Of a DNA stretch of 64,000 nt, positions 1 through 8,960 are shown piece by piece. Below the pieces are notes generated by a model that was not told where the DNA came from, ran no database searches, and saw nothing but the letters and a program-made list of their open reading frames with translations. A program made the position numbers and the translations under genes. This stretch comes from a virus, in IMG/VR virus record IMGVR_UViG_3300021090_000015, positions 1 through 64,000 of that record. One strand, written 5' to 3'. The number at the start of each line of letters is the position of its first letter. Position 1 is the first letter of the stretch.

Positions 1-1215
1 AATTGCTACTATGCCAATGGCACGGTCAGCATGGACCTGCTCCAGTTGTTGGATGTTTCCGGAAATCCAGTCGGAACCAATCAATGCGCCACACCGGTGG
101 CATTGGGAACAGCCACTTCCGGGCTGATCACCAAGGGTGGGAATGCCGATCAGTGGGGAAATGCCTTGACGGATACATGGGTCAAGGATGCAGACTTCGG
201 TGTGGCGATTGGCATGGCTGCAACCGGGGCGAATGCAGATGTGTTCGTGGATTATGTCACGCTGGAGGTGTTTTACACCGGTGGAAGTATTACCGGAACG
301 GTCAACCAGGTCACTGAGACCGATACATCGCAGGCGATCAGCCGAATAAAAATAAAAGCTATCGGGCAAAATGCTGAGACCGATGCATCGCAGGCAATCA
401 GTGCGGCGAGACAATATGCCGTAGGCCAAACGCTCGAGACCGATCTGGCTCAGGCGATTGCAAAAACAAAGATCCATGCGGTGGGACAAGTCACAGAAAC
501 AAATTTAGCCCAACCGATTACAAGGGCTGGTAATGCACAGATCATACCGGTTGCCCAGGTCAGTGAAACAGATCTCGCTCAGCTGGTGGACAGGCGGAAA
601 AGCAAAACGGTTTCACAAATCATTGAAACCAATGCTGCGCAGGCCATCACACCGCGCAAAATCAAGACGGTCAATCTGATATCTGAGACCGACACATCAC
701 AGGCAGTTACCGCGCGCAAGGTCAAAGCCATTGCACAGGCTACAGAAACAGATGCGGCGCAAGCCATATCGTCAGTATCGGGCGTGCTCATCCAACAGGT
801 GGAAGAGACTGATCTGGCGCAAGCCATCTTCCCTCGCAAACAGGTGGCAGTCGCGCAAGTAATCGAGGGCGAGGTCTCGCAATCGATCAGGGCGGCCAGA
901 GTCTACATAATCTCGCAAGTCGAAGAGACCGACCTGGCGCAGACACTGTTTCCGGGCAAGCGTGTCGCGGTCACGCAAGTAGTTGAGATTGAGCTCTCAC
1001 AACCGTTGGCAAGGAGGAAAATTCGGAGCATTGCACAGGCGATGGAAACTGACCTGGCTCAGACCATCGAACTGCTTGGGGCGGTGTTCCTGGGCATCGC
1101 GTATCTTTCGACCAGCCTGGTGGATACGGCGGTGGTGAGCGATGCGATTCTATGGAGGGTGGCCTTGAGCAATGAGGCGTACGAAAATGCGACCGTGGAG
1201 GATGAGCCATTATGA
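1..1215 (+). CDS. Repeat-rich tail fibre or structural protein, 5'-truncated
   Basis: The frame is open to the left edge, so the start lies outside the window. From about residue 100 of the visible part the protein has some 13 tandem units of about 20 residues built round QVxETDxAQAI followed by a basic K/R segment. The last 45 residues are non-repetitive. Short tandem units of this kind suit an extended fibre, but there is no recognised domain. It overlaps the next gene by four bases (ATGA) and heads a block of tail genes, so a tail or fibre role is inferred from context. Confidence 0.6.
   Translation, partial: NCYYANGTVSMDLLQLLDVSGNPVGTNQCATPVALGTATSGLITKGGNADQWGNALTDTWVKDADFGVAIGMAATGANADVFVDYVTLEVFYTGGSITGTVNQVTETDTSQAISRIKIKAIGQNAETDASQAISAARQYAVGQTLETDLAQAIAKTKIHAVGQVTETNLAQPITRAGNAQIIPVAQVSETDLAQLVDRRKSKTVSQIIETNAAQAITPRKIKTVNLISETDTSQAVTARKVKAIAQATETDAAQAISSVSGVLIQQVEETDLAQAIFPRKQVAVAQVIEGEVSQSIRAARVYIISQVEETDLAQTLFPGKRVAVTQVVEIELSQPLARRKIRSIAQAMETDLAQTIELLGAVFLGIAYLSTSLVDTAVVSDAILWRVALSNEAYENATVEDEPL
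307..1071 (+). repeat. About 13 tandem ~60-bp coding repeats
   Basis: Each unit encodes a variant of Q-V/I-x-E-T-D-x-A-Q-A-I followed by a K/R-rich stretch. The protein motif is better conserved than the DNA, so the array is old and held by selection rather than freshly expanded. It is not a CRISPR array: the units are contiguous, coding and lack spacers. Confidence 0.8.
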
Positions 1216-1502
1216 CAATCAATCTTTATAAACAGGGGCAGAAGGTGCGTTGTTCGGTGGATTTCAAAGTTGATAACGTGCTGACGGACCCGACGACGGT
1301 TACCTGCAAAGTGAAGGACCCGGGCGGGACCGTGACCCCGTATGTGTATGGCACGGATGCCGCACTGGTGAAGGATGCCGTTGGTCAATATCACGTGGAT
1401 GTGATCACGGATGAAAAAGCCGAGTGGAATTTCCGTTTCGAAGGCACAGGAACCTGCACGGCTGTGGAAGAGCAGGCGTTCAATGTGACGACGGTATTTT
1501 GA
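1212..1502 (+). CDS. Small beta-rich phage protein, function unknown
   Basis: This 96-aa protein starts at an ATG that overlaps the stop of the upstream gene (ATGA), so the two are probably translationally coupled. It is rich in alternating beta-forming residues with a central K-D-P-G-G turn. This would fit a small immunoglobulin-like structural domain, but I recognise no family. It lies between a fibre-like gene and the Dit-like gene, which suggests a minor tail or decoration protein. Confidence 0.5.
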   Translation: MTINLYKQGQKVRCSVDFKVDNVLTDPTTVTCKVKDPGGTVTPYVYGTDAALVKDAVGQYHVDVITDEKAEWNFRFEGTGTCTAVEEQAFNVTTVF

Positions 1503-1542
1503 GAATTCTTCACCACCAAGGATCACCAAGGAGCACTAAGGA

Positions 1543-3783
1543 ATGCTGAAGAGTGTCAAGACTTTCAATGCACATAATATCAACGATGGGACGAGTTACC
1601 GCGCGGCCATCGTGAATTCGAACGCGCTTCCGGCTGCCAAGCCTGTCTTCCTGGAACAGATGCAGGCGGATGCGGTCGATTCGGGCACGTGGTCGGTGGA
1701 AGTGGGCAATATCGCGGTGTATATACGCGTGGTGAATCGAGCGAGCTTCGATGCATTGACCAGCCAGCTCAAGAACTGGTTCAAGCGCGGCACGCGGGGA
1801 GACCTGGTCATCAGGTTTACGGATGAGTCTGTTGATTACCTGAAAAACTGCCGCGTTCTGAATTTGGTCCCGGACCAGGGCCACGATGACGTATGGATTG
1901 CTTTGCTGCAAACGGGCGCGACAGCCTGGCGCGCGGTGACTGCGAGCACATATGCCTGGAATCTCTCCGGGACGGGTGGGACACACACAGAGACACTGCC
2001 CGGCACAAACGACGAGACGCGGCTGAGCATCGAGTTCGAAGCGAGCGGGCTGCCAACGGTTGGATATCTTTATCAGAGACTTTATCGCCTGGTTCCACCG
2101 GCGGGCGTGACCTATGGTGTGCGAGCGTGGCGTGTGGATATCGACACCGCGGCGTTGATCGCGGACAATGCCAACAAATGCCAGATCAATAATGGAGCGG
2201 GCATCGGGGCGGGTGATGCGACCATCCCCTATGATACGGTGACAGGATCGATCCCCAGCAAAGGGTTGGGATATGTGGGCACGGAGCAGATCGCCTGGAC
2301 GGGCAAGACCGGCACAACCAGTGGAAACCTGACGGGCTGTACACGCGGGCTGCATGGCACGACGGCGGCATCGCATGCAGACAATGCCGAGATCAAGCTG
2401 AGTCATATGCAGGCGGATTGCAATGACCTGCGCGTGTTCCTGGGAGATGTGGAAGCGCGACGCACCATTATTTCACCGAACGATGCGACGACGAAAGTTT
2501 GGATCCACGCCCTGGATTTGAAGACGGGATTCCGGTTGACGCTGGGAACAGCGATCGCCAGCTCCGGAGATATCACGACCCTGCAATTTGCGATCAACGC
2601 GACGCATCAGCAGATGATCAATGTGATGCCGGATGAGGGGATCGTGTATCACGGGACGGAATGGATCGCATACCGAGGCCGGAATGTGGCAGCCTGCCAG
2701 TTATTGAATCCGACCCGTGGGATCCTATCCACCACCCTGCAGGCGCATAGTGCTGCCGATTCTTTTGATTTCATCCCGACCGCGGTCAAGATCGTTTACG
2801 GAAATTCGGCGGTGGGGGATCCGGCAAGTGATGACATTTATTACGATGAGACAAAGCCATTATTTGATCTGACCAATTCGACTAATTCACAGTGGGTATA
2901 CAGCGCATCGACACTGTTCTACGATCCGCTCGAGCCGAACCGGCCGGGGGCATGGCAATCGGAGATCACGAGGCTGGGCGATGTGAGCACGGCCTACGAC
3001 GAATCGGAAGAGGTGGATGGTGGGGACCCGGCCTTGGGATGCAAGATCGCGGCGTTTTTGAAAGGCACGGCCTGGATCGCGGAGAACGCATCGATTGCCT
3101 GGAAGTTCTACAGTCCGGGTGGGATCCAGGAGATCAGCGCGACCGGGCAGACCTACCGGAATGCAAGCAGTTTTCCAGCGGTTGCAGCGCTGCAATATCT
3201 GGGCGTGATCGCGCAGACCCTGATCACAAAGGTGAAGAAAAAAAAGAAAACAAAGACCACCACGACCACCATTTATTCCAGCGCGTGGATCTCGCTTTGG
3301 AACGAGGCATCGCCTGCAGCTGTGGATACATGGACAGCGTGGACTCATAATACAGTTTCCGTGCCCAGCACGAGCACGTGGGTGCGGTTTGCTTTCATCG
3401 GCACACTGGCTGCGCTGGCGGATGCGATGGCTGCCTTCGAAGCGCTGACGGTGACCGTGGTATTTACAACAGCGAATGTTCCCAGCGGGTCCCTGTTGAG
3501 CGAGACCACCAATTACCAGCTGGATCTGCAGCTGATCAATAATACGAATGGCGATTCGTTCGAGTTGGATTTCCCGATGAAGATGGGCGTGCCATTTGTG
3601 ATCGATGGTGAGGCTTTCACCGTGCAGTACGAGGGTGTGAATTCTCATGATGCGATGACGCTCAACGAGGAGAGCCGCGATGTGTTTATTCGCCTGGATG
3701 CGGGAGGCAATGATCTGCAGGTGATCAGCGGTGACCTGGGGACGCTGGCGGCGAGTCTGAGTTACTACCGGAGACGGCTGTGA
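1543..3783 (+). CDS. Large tail protein, distal-tail (Dit)-like
   Basis: The product is 746 aa. The C-terminal part ends in a pattern typical of siphophage distal tail proteins, with a late V-I-S-G-D-L-G-T-L segment followed by S-Y-Y-R-R-R-L. The N-terminal 130 residues resemble the first Dit domain. The middle is enlarged and has an odd lysine/threonine run near residues 565-578. An AAGGAG site precedes the ATG. It is followed by a Gp37-like hub gene, as expected for Dit-hub order. The assignment rests on general resemblance and position and not on a catalytic motif. Confidence 0.55.
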   Translation: MLKSVKTFNAHNINDGTSYRAAIVNSNALPAAKPVFLEQMQADAVDSGTWSVEVGNIAVYIRVVNRASFDALTSQLKNWFKRGTRGDLVIRFTDESVDYLKNCRVLNLVPDQGHDDVWIALLQTGATAWRAVTASTYAWNLSGTGGTHTETLPGTNDETRLSIEFEASGLPTVGYLYQRLYRLVPPAGVTYGVRAWRVDIDTAALIADNANKCQINNGAGIGAGDATIPYDTVTGSIPSKGLGYVGTEQIAWTGKTGTTSGNLTGCTRGLHGTTAASHADNAEIKLSHMQADCNDLRVFLGDVEARRTIISPNDATTKVWIHALDLKTGFRLTLGTAIASSGDITTLQFAINATHQQMINVMPDEGIVYHGTEWIAYRGRNVAACQLLNPTRGILSTTLQAHSAADSFDFIPTAVKIVYGNSAVGDPASDDIYYDETKPLFDLTNSTNSQWVYSASTLFYDPLEPNRPGAWQSEITRLGDVSTAYDESEEVDGGDPALGCKIAAFLKGTAWIAENASIAWKFYSPGGIQEISATGQTYRNASSFPAVAALQYLGVIAQTLITKVKKKKKTKTTTTTIYSSAWISLWNEASPAAVDTWTAWTHNTVSVPSTSTWVRFAFIGTLAALADAMAAFEALTVTVVFTTANVPSGSLLSETTNYQLDLQLINNTNGDSFELDFPMKMGVPFVIDGEAFTVQYEGVNSHDAMTLNEESRDVFIRLDAGGNDLQVISGDLGTLAASLSYYRRRL

Positions 3784-3793
3784 TGTTTCCTAA

Positions 3794-3870
3794 CCACAAA
3801 GTGTCACGATCCTGCTCTCTGCCCAAAGGGAGAATGAAGAGAGCGGGACGAAGGAGCACAAAGGAAAAAC
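3794..3870 (+). repeat. Dispersed ~75-bp repeat with hairpin, copy 1
   Basis: This intergenic sequence recurs at 7130-7206. Both copies hold a hairpin formed by a GCTCTCT arm and an AGAGAGC arm around a loop containing GCCCAAAGGGAG, and both are flanked by 'cacaaagg'-type simple sequence. In prophage A the second copy has been read into the 3' end of a coding sequence. Confidence 0.7.
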
Positions 3871-3885
3871 CGGAAGGCAAATGCA

Positions 3886-4911
3886 ATGAGCAGTAGAGTC
3901 GTCGTGCATGGCCTGGATAACCGGAGTGTGGGAGAGTTGCGGGGGATCGTGAACCGCGGCTGGACATTGATCGGCGATCCCAACACAAAGCCGGGCGGAG
4001 AGACGAGCATCATATTGGACAGTGTCTCTGCTTCGAAGCCCTGGATGCAACTGGGAAGGATCGTGACGATCGCTCATCCAAAGCTGCCGACGTGGGCAGG
4101 GGTGATCGATACGCCGTGGAGCGCTAGGCTGCCGGTGAAATTGGGGATATATAACATCGAGTATTTATTCAACCTTCGAACGCCGGACGCTCCACTGATG
4201 TTGACGGGCATGACCGGTGATGTCGTGCAGACGATGATCGAGCAGATCAATGCACAGGAGGAAACCTATTTGCGGGTGGGTGTGGTGGATGACGATGCGG
4301 TGCGCCAGGAGACACTGGACGAGCGTCCCTATTGGGAGCAGCTTACAGAGTTGATGGAACGGGCGGGGATGGAGCTGCAGATCCGTCCGGTGAAGGAGGA
4401 AGGCCGCGTATATCTGTATGTGGATGTGCTCGAGCGAGTGGGACGCGATACCGGATTTCTTTTCCACGATGGGGAGAATGCGAATATGAGCGTGCTGGAT
4501 GCATCCATCGATAATGAGATCTGGAACCGCGCGGTTGGGATTGGGGATGAGAGCACGAAGACCGGCCGCAAACGCACTCCCCCACTTTATGAACCCGGAT
4601 CGATCCGCGACTTCAGAATGCGGTCCAGAAATGTACAGTTCAGGGATGTGCGCGAGGATTCGACCCTGGTGAGATATACAGGCGCTTATGTGCAGACTGC
4701 GAGCAGACCGTTGCTGCGCATGAAGGTGATCATCGAGGACGTGGAGGCTGCATTCGAAAATGCGGCTGTTGGGAATACAGGTATTTTCCATGCGCACAAT
4801 CTCCATTTGCCCGCAGGTCGAGTCGGGTGGAAGGGCGAGGCGCGCATGAAGGCGATTGCGTATGATGAGAAGAGCAGCACGGTGGGGATGACAGTGGAGG
4901 CAGAGTTATGA
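3886..4911 (+). CDS. Tail hub protein, ReqiPepy6 Gp37-like
   Basis: The 341-aa product has the layout of siphophage Gp37-like hub proteins. An N-terminal beta domain contains 'LGRIVTIAHPKLPTWAGVID', and a middle section with alternating helices and strands and a C-terminal strand-rich domain follow. Proteins of this family form the ring joining the Dit to the fibre or host-contact apparatus. Its place directly after a Dit-like gene agrees. It overlaps the next gene by four bases (ATGA). Family call from sequence pattern only. Confidence 0.6.
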   Translation: MSSRVVVHGLDNRSVGELRGIVNRGWTLIGDPNTKPGGETSIILDSVSASKPWMQLGRIVTIAHPKLPTWAGVIDTPWSARLPVKLGIYNIEYLFNLRTPDAPLMLTGMTGDVVQTMIEQINAQEETYLRVGVVDDDAVRQETLDERPYWEQLTELMERAGMELQIRPVKEEGRVYLYVDVLERVGRDTGFLFHDGENANMSVLDASIDNEIWNRAVGIGDESTKTGRKRTPPLYEPGSIRDFRMRSRNVQFRDVREDSTLVRYTGAYVQTASRPLLRMKVIIEDVEAAFENAAVGNTGIFHAHNLHLPAGRVGWKGEARMKAIAYDEKSSTVGMTVEAEL

Positions 4912-6200
4912 GTTTTATCGATGAGTATCTTGACAAGGCCAGACCGGAGAACCTTGCGAATGTGGTGCGCAGCCAGGCTGTGAGCGCGCGTGAGCTGGCG
5001 CGGCGGACGTTGAATGTGACGACGCTGGACCAGATCACGCCGAGGGTGGGGACCCGGATCGATACGATCGGGAATGTGGGGCTGACGAGATTGAACCGTC
5101 TTCTGCTGTTTACGGTGAATGCCACGCCACCGATCGTGTTGCCTTCGGATGCATTGACGGGTTCCAATATTTTGGAAGTGATCCTGACCGGCCAGTTCTT
5201 CCAGAATACGGGTTCGAACCAGACGATCACCCCAAGATTTTATATCGGGAAGGCGGGATCTGAGACTCTGGTGAGCTCAGATACGCCGTTGACGGTTGCT
5301 TCAGGAGCGGTCCGGAAAACGTTTTTTTATACACTGCGTGTGAGCGCGGCTCCGAGCGGCGGGACCAAGGTGCAGGTGGATGAGAAATTCGATCTGGAAC
5401 ATGCCACGGCTGGCACGATCAACACGATCATGCGGACCACGCGAACGACAGTGATCGATATTACCGAGTTGAGCGAAGTGGACAGTTGTTTTATCCGCAT
5501 TGCGAATGGCGCCACACCGACCATGTTCCGCATTTATACGAACACGGTTTCGGTGCAGGTGCTGGACGCTGTGCAGGCGGAGGAGATCCACTGGTTCAGC
5601 CAACCGATCGGGACAGCTGGGGATGATACCTACCTTAGTTCCGGTTTTCCGACCACCAATTACAGCGCCAATGCCTGGCTCACCATCGGGGAAGCGAACA
5701 CTGCGGTCGAGGCCTTCAGAAGTTTGATCAAGTTTTCGGAGCTGGATAATTTTTTGACAGACCCGGACCTGATCGGTTTTCAGATCTCGGAAGCCTATCT
5801 TTATTTGACGATCTCCGGGGATTTTTCAAGCAATGCACGGACATACGATCTTTATCGTCTGCTGGTTGATTTCGTGGAGGCGCAGGCGACCTGGAACGTC
5901 CGCAAGACCGCCACGAATTGGGGAACCGCGGGCGGGCAATCCGGCGTGGATTACGACGCGACCGCGGTGGCGAGTTGTTCCTTTGGTGCTTCAGATGCTG
6001 TCGGGATCGTGAAGTCCTTTGGGTTCAGTGCATCCGGCATTGCTGAATTGCAGAAGATCATCGATGGCACTTATCCCAATTATGGGTTCATCGCAATCGC
6101 ACAAACAGAATCGAATGATGCCTATATCTTCGATTCGGCTGAAACGGCCACGCCAGATCTGTCTCCAATGTTGTATCTGGTGGGGACGAAACCGAATTAG
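4908..6200 (+). CDS. Tail fibre with C-terminal DNRLRE-type domain
   Basis: The 430-aa protein has a helical N terminus (residues 1-45), a beta-rich middle and, from about residue 235 on, a DNRLRE-like module. Recognisable features are 'DTYLSSGFPTTNYSANAWLTIG', the strand 'SLIKFSEL', 'AYLYLTI' and a W-rich 'ATWNVRKTATNWGTAGG' segment. DNRLRE modules occur in surface and adhesin proteins, so receptor binding is likely. It is the last large gene of prophage A's tail block. Confidence 0.6.
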   Translation: MSFIDEYLDKARPENLANVVRSQAVSARELARRTLNVTTLDQITPRVGTRIDTIGNVGLTRLNRLLLFTVNATPPIVLPSDALTGSNILEVILTGQFFQNTGSNQTITPRFYIGKAGSETLVSSDTPLTVASGAVRKTFFYTLRVSAAPSGGTKVQVDEKFDLEHATAGTINTIMRTTRTTVIDITELSEVDSCFIRIANGATPTMFRIYTNTVSVQVLDAVQAEEIHWFSQPIGTAGDDTYLSSGFPTTNYSANAWLTIGEANTAVEAFRSLIKFSELDNFLTDPDLIGFQISEAYLYLTISGDFSSNARTYDLYRLLVDFVEAQATWNVRKTATNWGTAGGQSGVDYDATAVASCSFGASDAVGIVKSFGFSASGIAELQKIIDGTYPNYGFIAIAQTESNDAYIFDSAETATPDLSPMLYLVGTKPN

Positions 6201-6228
6201 GTCAAGGATGAATTATGAAGGATGAAGG

Positions 6229-6498
6229 ATGAAGAAGAGTGCTGCTCAGTGGTCGGCTTTCAGCTTTCAGCAGTTGGCAGTCCTTGTGGTGGCAGTGGTT
6301 GTCTTTGCAGGGTTCATCGTCTTGCGTGTGTCGCAGGGTGACTGGCATGATGCTTATTATCGCGGGGTGTATGAGACCTGTGTGAGGGAGAGTGTGGTGA
6401 ATGGGCAGGTGACGCAGTTCGATCTGCGCATGTGCGAGGAGTTGGAGACACGTGCACGAAAGGAAGGGTGGATGGAGGAGGAGCTGGTGAGACCGTGA
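6229..6498 (+). CDS. Small single-span membrane protein at end of tail block
   Basis: The 89-aa product has one hydrophobic helix (about residues 14-34) followed by a charged, Cys-containing tail. A 39-aa one-span protein holds the equivalent position at the end of prophage B's tail genes (40835). A lysis role such as holin or spanin is possible by position, but nothing in the sequence proves it. Upstream lies a 'gaaggatgaaggatgaag' simple repeat from which the ribosome site is drawn. Confidence 0.5.
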   Translation: MKKSAAQWSAFSFQQLAVLVVAVVVFAGFIVLRVSQGDWHDAYYRGVYETCVRESVVNGQVTQFDLRMCEELETRARKEGWMEEELVRP

Positions 6499-6657
6499 CC
6501 CCACCCCCACCCCTCCCCAAATATCCGCGAAGAGCAGCGGTCGTGAACAAGAAAAATTTGTGGGTTTTTTCGGGGTGTTGTGATATGGCTCGACTCTAAT
6601 GCGTGCGTCCTGGGGCTTCCTGGTGGCACGATTTTTAGGACCATCCCCAAATGTTGT

Positions 6658-6663
6658 TAGAAT
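6658..6663 (+). promoter_or_regulatory. -10 box six nt before ATG (leaderless start)
   Basis: TAGAAT ends exactly six bases before the ATG at 6670, and no Shine-Dalgarno sequence fits between. The same TAGAAT-6-ATG arrangement is kept before the prophage B counterpart at 41140. The -35 region is poor. Confidence 0.55.
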
Positions 6664-6669
6664 GGGAAT

Positions 6670-7218
6670 ATGAATGGACCAGTGGACCGGCCACGGATTT
6701 TTTCACATTTGACACGGACGCGATTTTTGCACATCGAGGATGCGCTCGAGCGCGGGAAGCTGCGCTTCTTCATCGGGGAGTTCGAACGAGGGAAGGGATC
6801 GAGCGGGACTGCGTACGCGTTCCTGGATGTGGAGGATGCGCGCGTGATCCTGAGCGATCTGGCGGACGGCAAGCCGGTGGATTTCATCGATTACAAGGGC
6901 GGCAAATCTGGAGACAAAATTATTTCCCGCGTGTTGAAGATCAAGACGAGGGAGCAGCAGGTTTGGTTACAGGTGCAGAATGGGCAGGGAGTCATGCAGG
7001 GCGGCGTGATCAAGCCAAACGGACAGGCAGCCGCGGACATATCGATCCCGTTGACGATGTTCGAGGCGAGGACTCTGGGTCATGCGTGTATGGCGTATTT
7101 GAGGGTATGGGAGGTGGGGAAATACATTTCACCACTAAGTGGCACAATCCCGCTCTCTGCCCAAAGGGAGAATGAAGAGAGCGGGACAAAGGAACACGAA
7201 GGAGATAGTAATCAGTGA
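6670..7218 (+). CDS. Conserved phage protein of unknown function (lysogeny block)
   Basis: The first 150 residues are about 65% identical to the product at 41140. Conserved stretches include FSHLTRTRFLHIEDALERGKL, an 'YAFLD(V/I)xDARVIL' segment and 'VQNGxGVxQGGVIKPNG'. I do not recognise the fold. The last about 30 residues are translated from a dispersed hairpin repeat (7130-7206) and are not conserved, so the true domain ends near residue 150. The gene appears leaderless. It opens the lysogeny block in both prophages. Confidence 0.7.
   Translation: MNGPVDRPRIFSHLTRTRFLHIEDALERGKLRFFIGEFERGKGSSGTAYAFLDVEDARVILSDLADGKPVDFIDYKGGKSGDKIISRVLKIKTREQQVWLQVQNGQGVMQGGVIKPNGQAAADISIPLTMFEARTLGHACMAYLRVWEVGKYISPLSGTIPLSAQRENEESGTKEHEGDSNQ
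7130..7206 (+). repeat. Dispersed ~75-bp repeat with hairpin, copy 2
   Basis: This is a near match of 3794-3870. Here it forms the 3' end of the 6670 gene and the sequence just after it, extending the protein with low-complexity residues. It is followed by 'gtaatcagtgatcagtg', a type of short direct repeat also seen at 31940 and 41020. Confidence 0.7.
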
Positions 7219-7228
7219 TCAGTGCTGC

Positions 7229-7385
7229 AAAGCGCATAGTCACTTAGGCTCATAATGCCAGTCCGCAGGGGATTGGCGTTTTGGGGCAGGCAGGGGCGGG
7301 ACAGGGCTGGGCGGCGCGAAAATGGGAGGAGACGACACGACGAGCGCGCGGGAGTGGACTGCGCGCCAAGTGACTACACGAGATG
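7229..7385 (+). other. Conserved non-coding block with G-quadruplex motif, copy 1
   Basis: No gene is seen here. The block begins with AAAGCGCATAGTCACT and ends with GACTACACG, so TAGTCACTT and AAGTGACTA face each other as a 9-bp inverted repeat about 130 bp apart. Inside, positions 7283-7313 hold runs GGGG, GGGG, GGG, GGG, GGG separated by short linkers, a strong G-quadruplex candidate. The same 31 bases recur unchanged at 42527-42557 in prophage B, although the flanks have diverged. It precedes a leaderless HTH gene in both. Confidence 0.7.
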
Positions 7386-7414
7386 TTATAGAACACTTAT
7401 TCGACATTTAATAT

Positions 7415-7420
7415 TATAAT
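7415..7420 (+). promoter_or_regulatory. -10 box six nt before ATG (leaderless start)
   Basis: TATAAT stands six bases before the ATG at 7427. The prophage B counterpart has TATACT six bases before its ATG at 42678. Confidence 0.6.
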
Positions 7421-7426
7421 AATCGC

Positions 7427-7696
7427 ATGGAAATGCAACTGGAAATGGTCATGATGACAAACACAGACGAGATCCTGACGACTGCCCAGGTCGCCAAAAT
7501 GCTGGGCGTGACACCAGCCACTGTCAACAATTGGTTGAAGTCGAATCTTGGCTATTTCCCGAATGCCTATCCGTTGAGTCCCACACCGAAATCGCCATGG
7601 CGCATTCCGAAGAGCGACGTGGAGGCGTTCATCGAGCGGCGCCGAAAGGAACGCGGGTATTTTTATCTGCCCATTCCGCCCAAGGATGATAATTAA
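7427..7696 (+). CDS. HTH DNA-binding protein, excisionase/AlpA-like
   Basis: The 89-aa product carries a MerR/excisionase-type winged helix-turn-helix: 'TTAQVAKMLGVTPATVNNWLK' at about residues 18-38, then 'PWRIPKSDVEAFIERRR'. It matches the 42678 product well over this domain. The first ATG follows a TATAAT by six bases and gives a leaderless message; an internal ATGATG (7451) is an alternative. Such proteins act as directionality factors or lysogeny regulators. Because a second HTH gene sits next to att, this one is more likely a regulator. Confidence 0.7.
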   Translation: MEMQLEMVMMTNTDEILTTAQVAKMLGVTPATVNNWLKSNLGYFPNAYPLSPTPKSPWRIPKSDVEAFIERRRKERGYFYLPIPPKDDN

Positions 7697-7827
7697 TTTG
7701 ATACCCTTATTGACTTTGGGGGCTGGCTCGGTGTGCCATCCGTTGAGTGCAGGGAACGGATCTGGATTGACAGAGCGTACGTTTAGCATGTCTCAGGCGT
7801 AAGCTGCATAGCCAGTGTCGTGAAATA

Positions 7828-7871
7828 GGATGCCCAGGATCATGCGATCTTGGGCATCCGTGTTTTTATTT
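7828..7871 (+). terminator. Intrinsic terminator
   Basis: A 13-bp stem (GGATGCCCAGGAT with ATCTTGGGCATCC, one G-T pair) is followed on the plus strand by TTTTTATTTATT. It ends the rightward transcript of the 7427 gene and also lies just past the end of the leftward genes. Confidence 0.8.
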
Positions 7872-7967
7872 ATTATTTTTGTAGTGATCGAGGGTGGCAA
7901 AAATCGCTAAGATCAATATCACGACGACGAAAACAATGCCGCCTTCAGGATGTTCGATGTATGGCAT
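7866..7967 (-). CDS. 33-aa single-span membrane peptide
   Basis: The ATG at 7967 opens a 33-codon frame whose middle (about residues 10-25, G-G-I-V-F-V-V-V-I-L-I-L-A-I-F-A) is one hydrophobic helix with an acidic N terminus and a lysine-rich C terminus. It follows the TerB-BRCT gene by about 48 bases on the same strand. The ribosome site is weak. Small membrane peptides paired with sensor-like proteins are frequent in defence modules, but no function can be assigned. Confidence 0.4.
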   Translation of the reverse strand: MPYIEHPEGGIVFVVVILILAIFATLDHYKNNK

Positions 7968-8015
7968 AGGTTGATCATTTCTTGTGTAGCCAGGGCGCTG
8001 TGGATGGATACAAGA

Positions 8016-8882
8016 TTATGCGAGGGCGTCGAAGAAATCTACTTCATGAACAATGACGATCTGTTTTCCCTGCTGGCGAAGTTGGATCACTTTTTCAATT
8101 TTACGACCGTAGCATGAATATGCCCAACATGGATTTCCTTGAGAACCAACCACAAGGTAGTTTAGGCGAGGTGACACATCTCGAACAACTTTCGCTCCGC
8201 GATCCAATACCATGATCTGCATCTCTTCACGGGTGGCGCGTTCTGATTCGCCGGTGAAACAGAATCGTTGATCTTCAAAAACGATCTCAGGCGCTACTGC
8301 ACAAATCCCAACCAGAGGTTTTATCTCTGCTGATGGAGAAGCGACACTTAAACTACCGGTAGTAAATCCGCCGAAAAATTCAAGTAGTGCTTTTTGTTCC
8401 TTGGGATCGATCCAATTATCTTTTAGAGCCGAAGTGATTAGGCTATCGACCTCATCATAGGGCCAGCATTTGCGAAGATGATCATTATCGGCGATCCAGG
8501 ATGAGAGCTTTTCAACTTCTTCTTCGGTGATCACGCTATCTGCAGCGATAGCGCCCAGGATGCCCTGCAAACGTTGGATGTCTGCTGTGACCTGGTTGTA
8601 ATATTCCGTCGATCGCAATTTCTCGCAAAGCCAAGTGAGATCTTCATGCTCTTCATCCGATAAAACGCCATCTGCCATGGCGTCGATCAGAGGCGGGACT
8701 AGCTCGTTATATGGATGCCGATTCGCAAGGCTTTTGTTTTCGTCCACCCATTTGGCAAGCAATTCCCATTCCTGGATACTGACGGTCCGATCCGCGGCAA
8801 TGCCTTCGAGAATGCCCAGTAAGGTATTGATGGCTTTATCTAGGCAGGCTTTCGTGGTGTATTGGAAATAATCTTTGGACAT
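8016..8882 (-). CDS. TerB-like tandem plus C-terminal BRCT domain protein
   Basis: The 288-aa protein begins with two related all-helical halves: residues ~15-95 with 'LEGIAADRTVSIQEWELLAKW' and ~100-170 with 'LGAIAADSVITEEEVEKLSSW'. Each resembles TerB/EF-hand-like acid-helix domains. Residues ~203-288 form a BRCT module with 'RFCFTGES', 'GAKVVRDVSPRLNYLVVGS' and 'WAYSCYGRKIEKVI'. Phage and bacterial proteins with this pairing are known, but their role is unclear. It occupies the variable slot between the two HTH genes and has its own GGAGAAAGGGTG ribosome site. Carriage of an immunity or exclusion factor is inferred. Confidence 0.65.
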   Translation of the reverse strand: MSKDYFQYTTKACLDKAINTLLGILEGIAADRTVSIQEWELLAKWVDENKSLANRHPYNELVPPLIDAMADGVLSDEEHEDLTWLCEKLRSTEYYNQVTADIQRLQGILGAIAADSVITEEEVEKLSSWIADNDHLRKCWPYDEVDSLITSALKDNWIDPKEQKALLEFFGGFTTGSLSVASPSAEIKPLVGICAVAPEIVFEDQRFCFTGESERATREEMQIMVLDRGAKVVRDVSPRLNYLVVGSQGNPCWAYSCYGRKIEKVIQLRQQGKQIVIVHEVDFFDALA

Positions 8883-8925
8883 GGCTGCACCCTTTCTCCG
8901 GTTGATGCGTCTTATATGTTGCCTC

Positions 8926-8954
8926 TTGACAGCAGTGGATAAGGCGGATAAGAT
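8926..8954 (+). promoter_or_regulatory. Sigma-70-type promoter, leaderless
   Basis: TTGACA (8926-8931) and TAAGAT (8949-8954) are separated by 17 bases, and the ATG at 8961 follows after six. The same pair is kept at 45270-45299 in prophage B with 'cctcTTGACAgcagtg' identical. Confidence 0.75.
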
Positions 8955-8960
8955 AAGCGC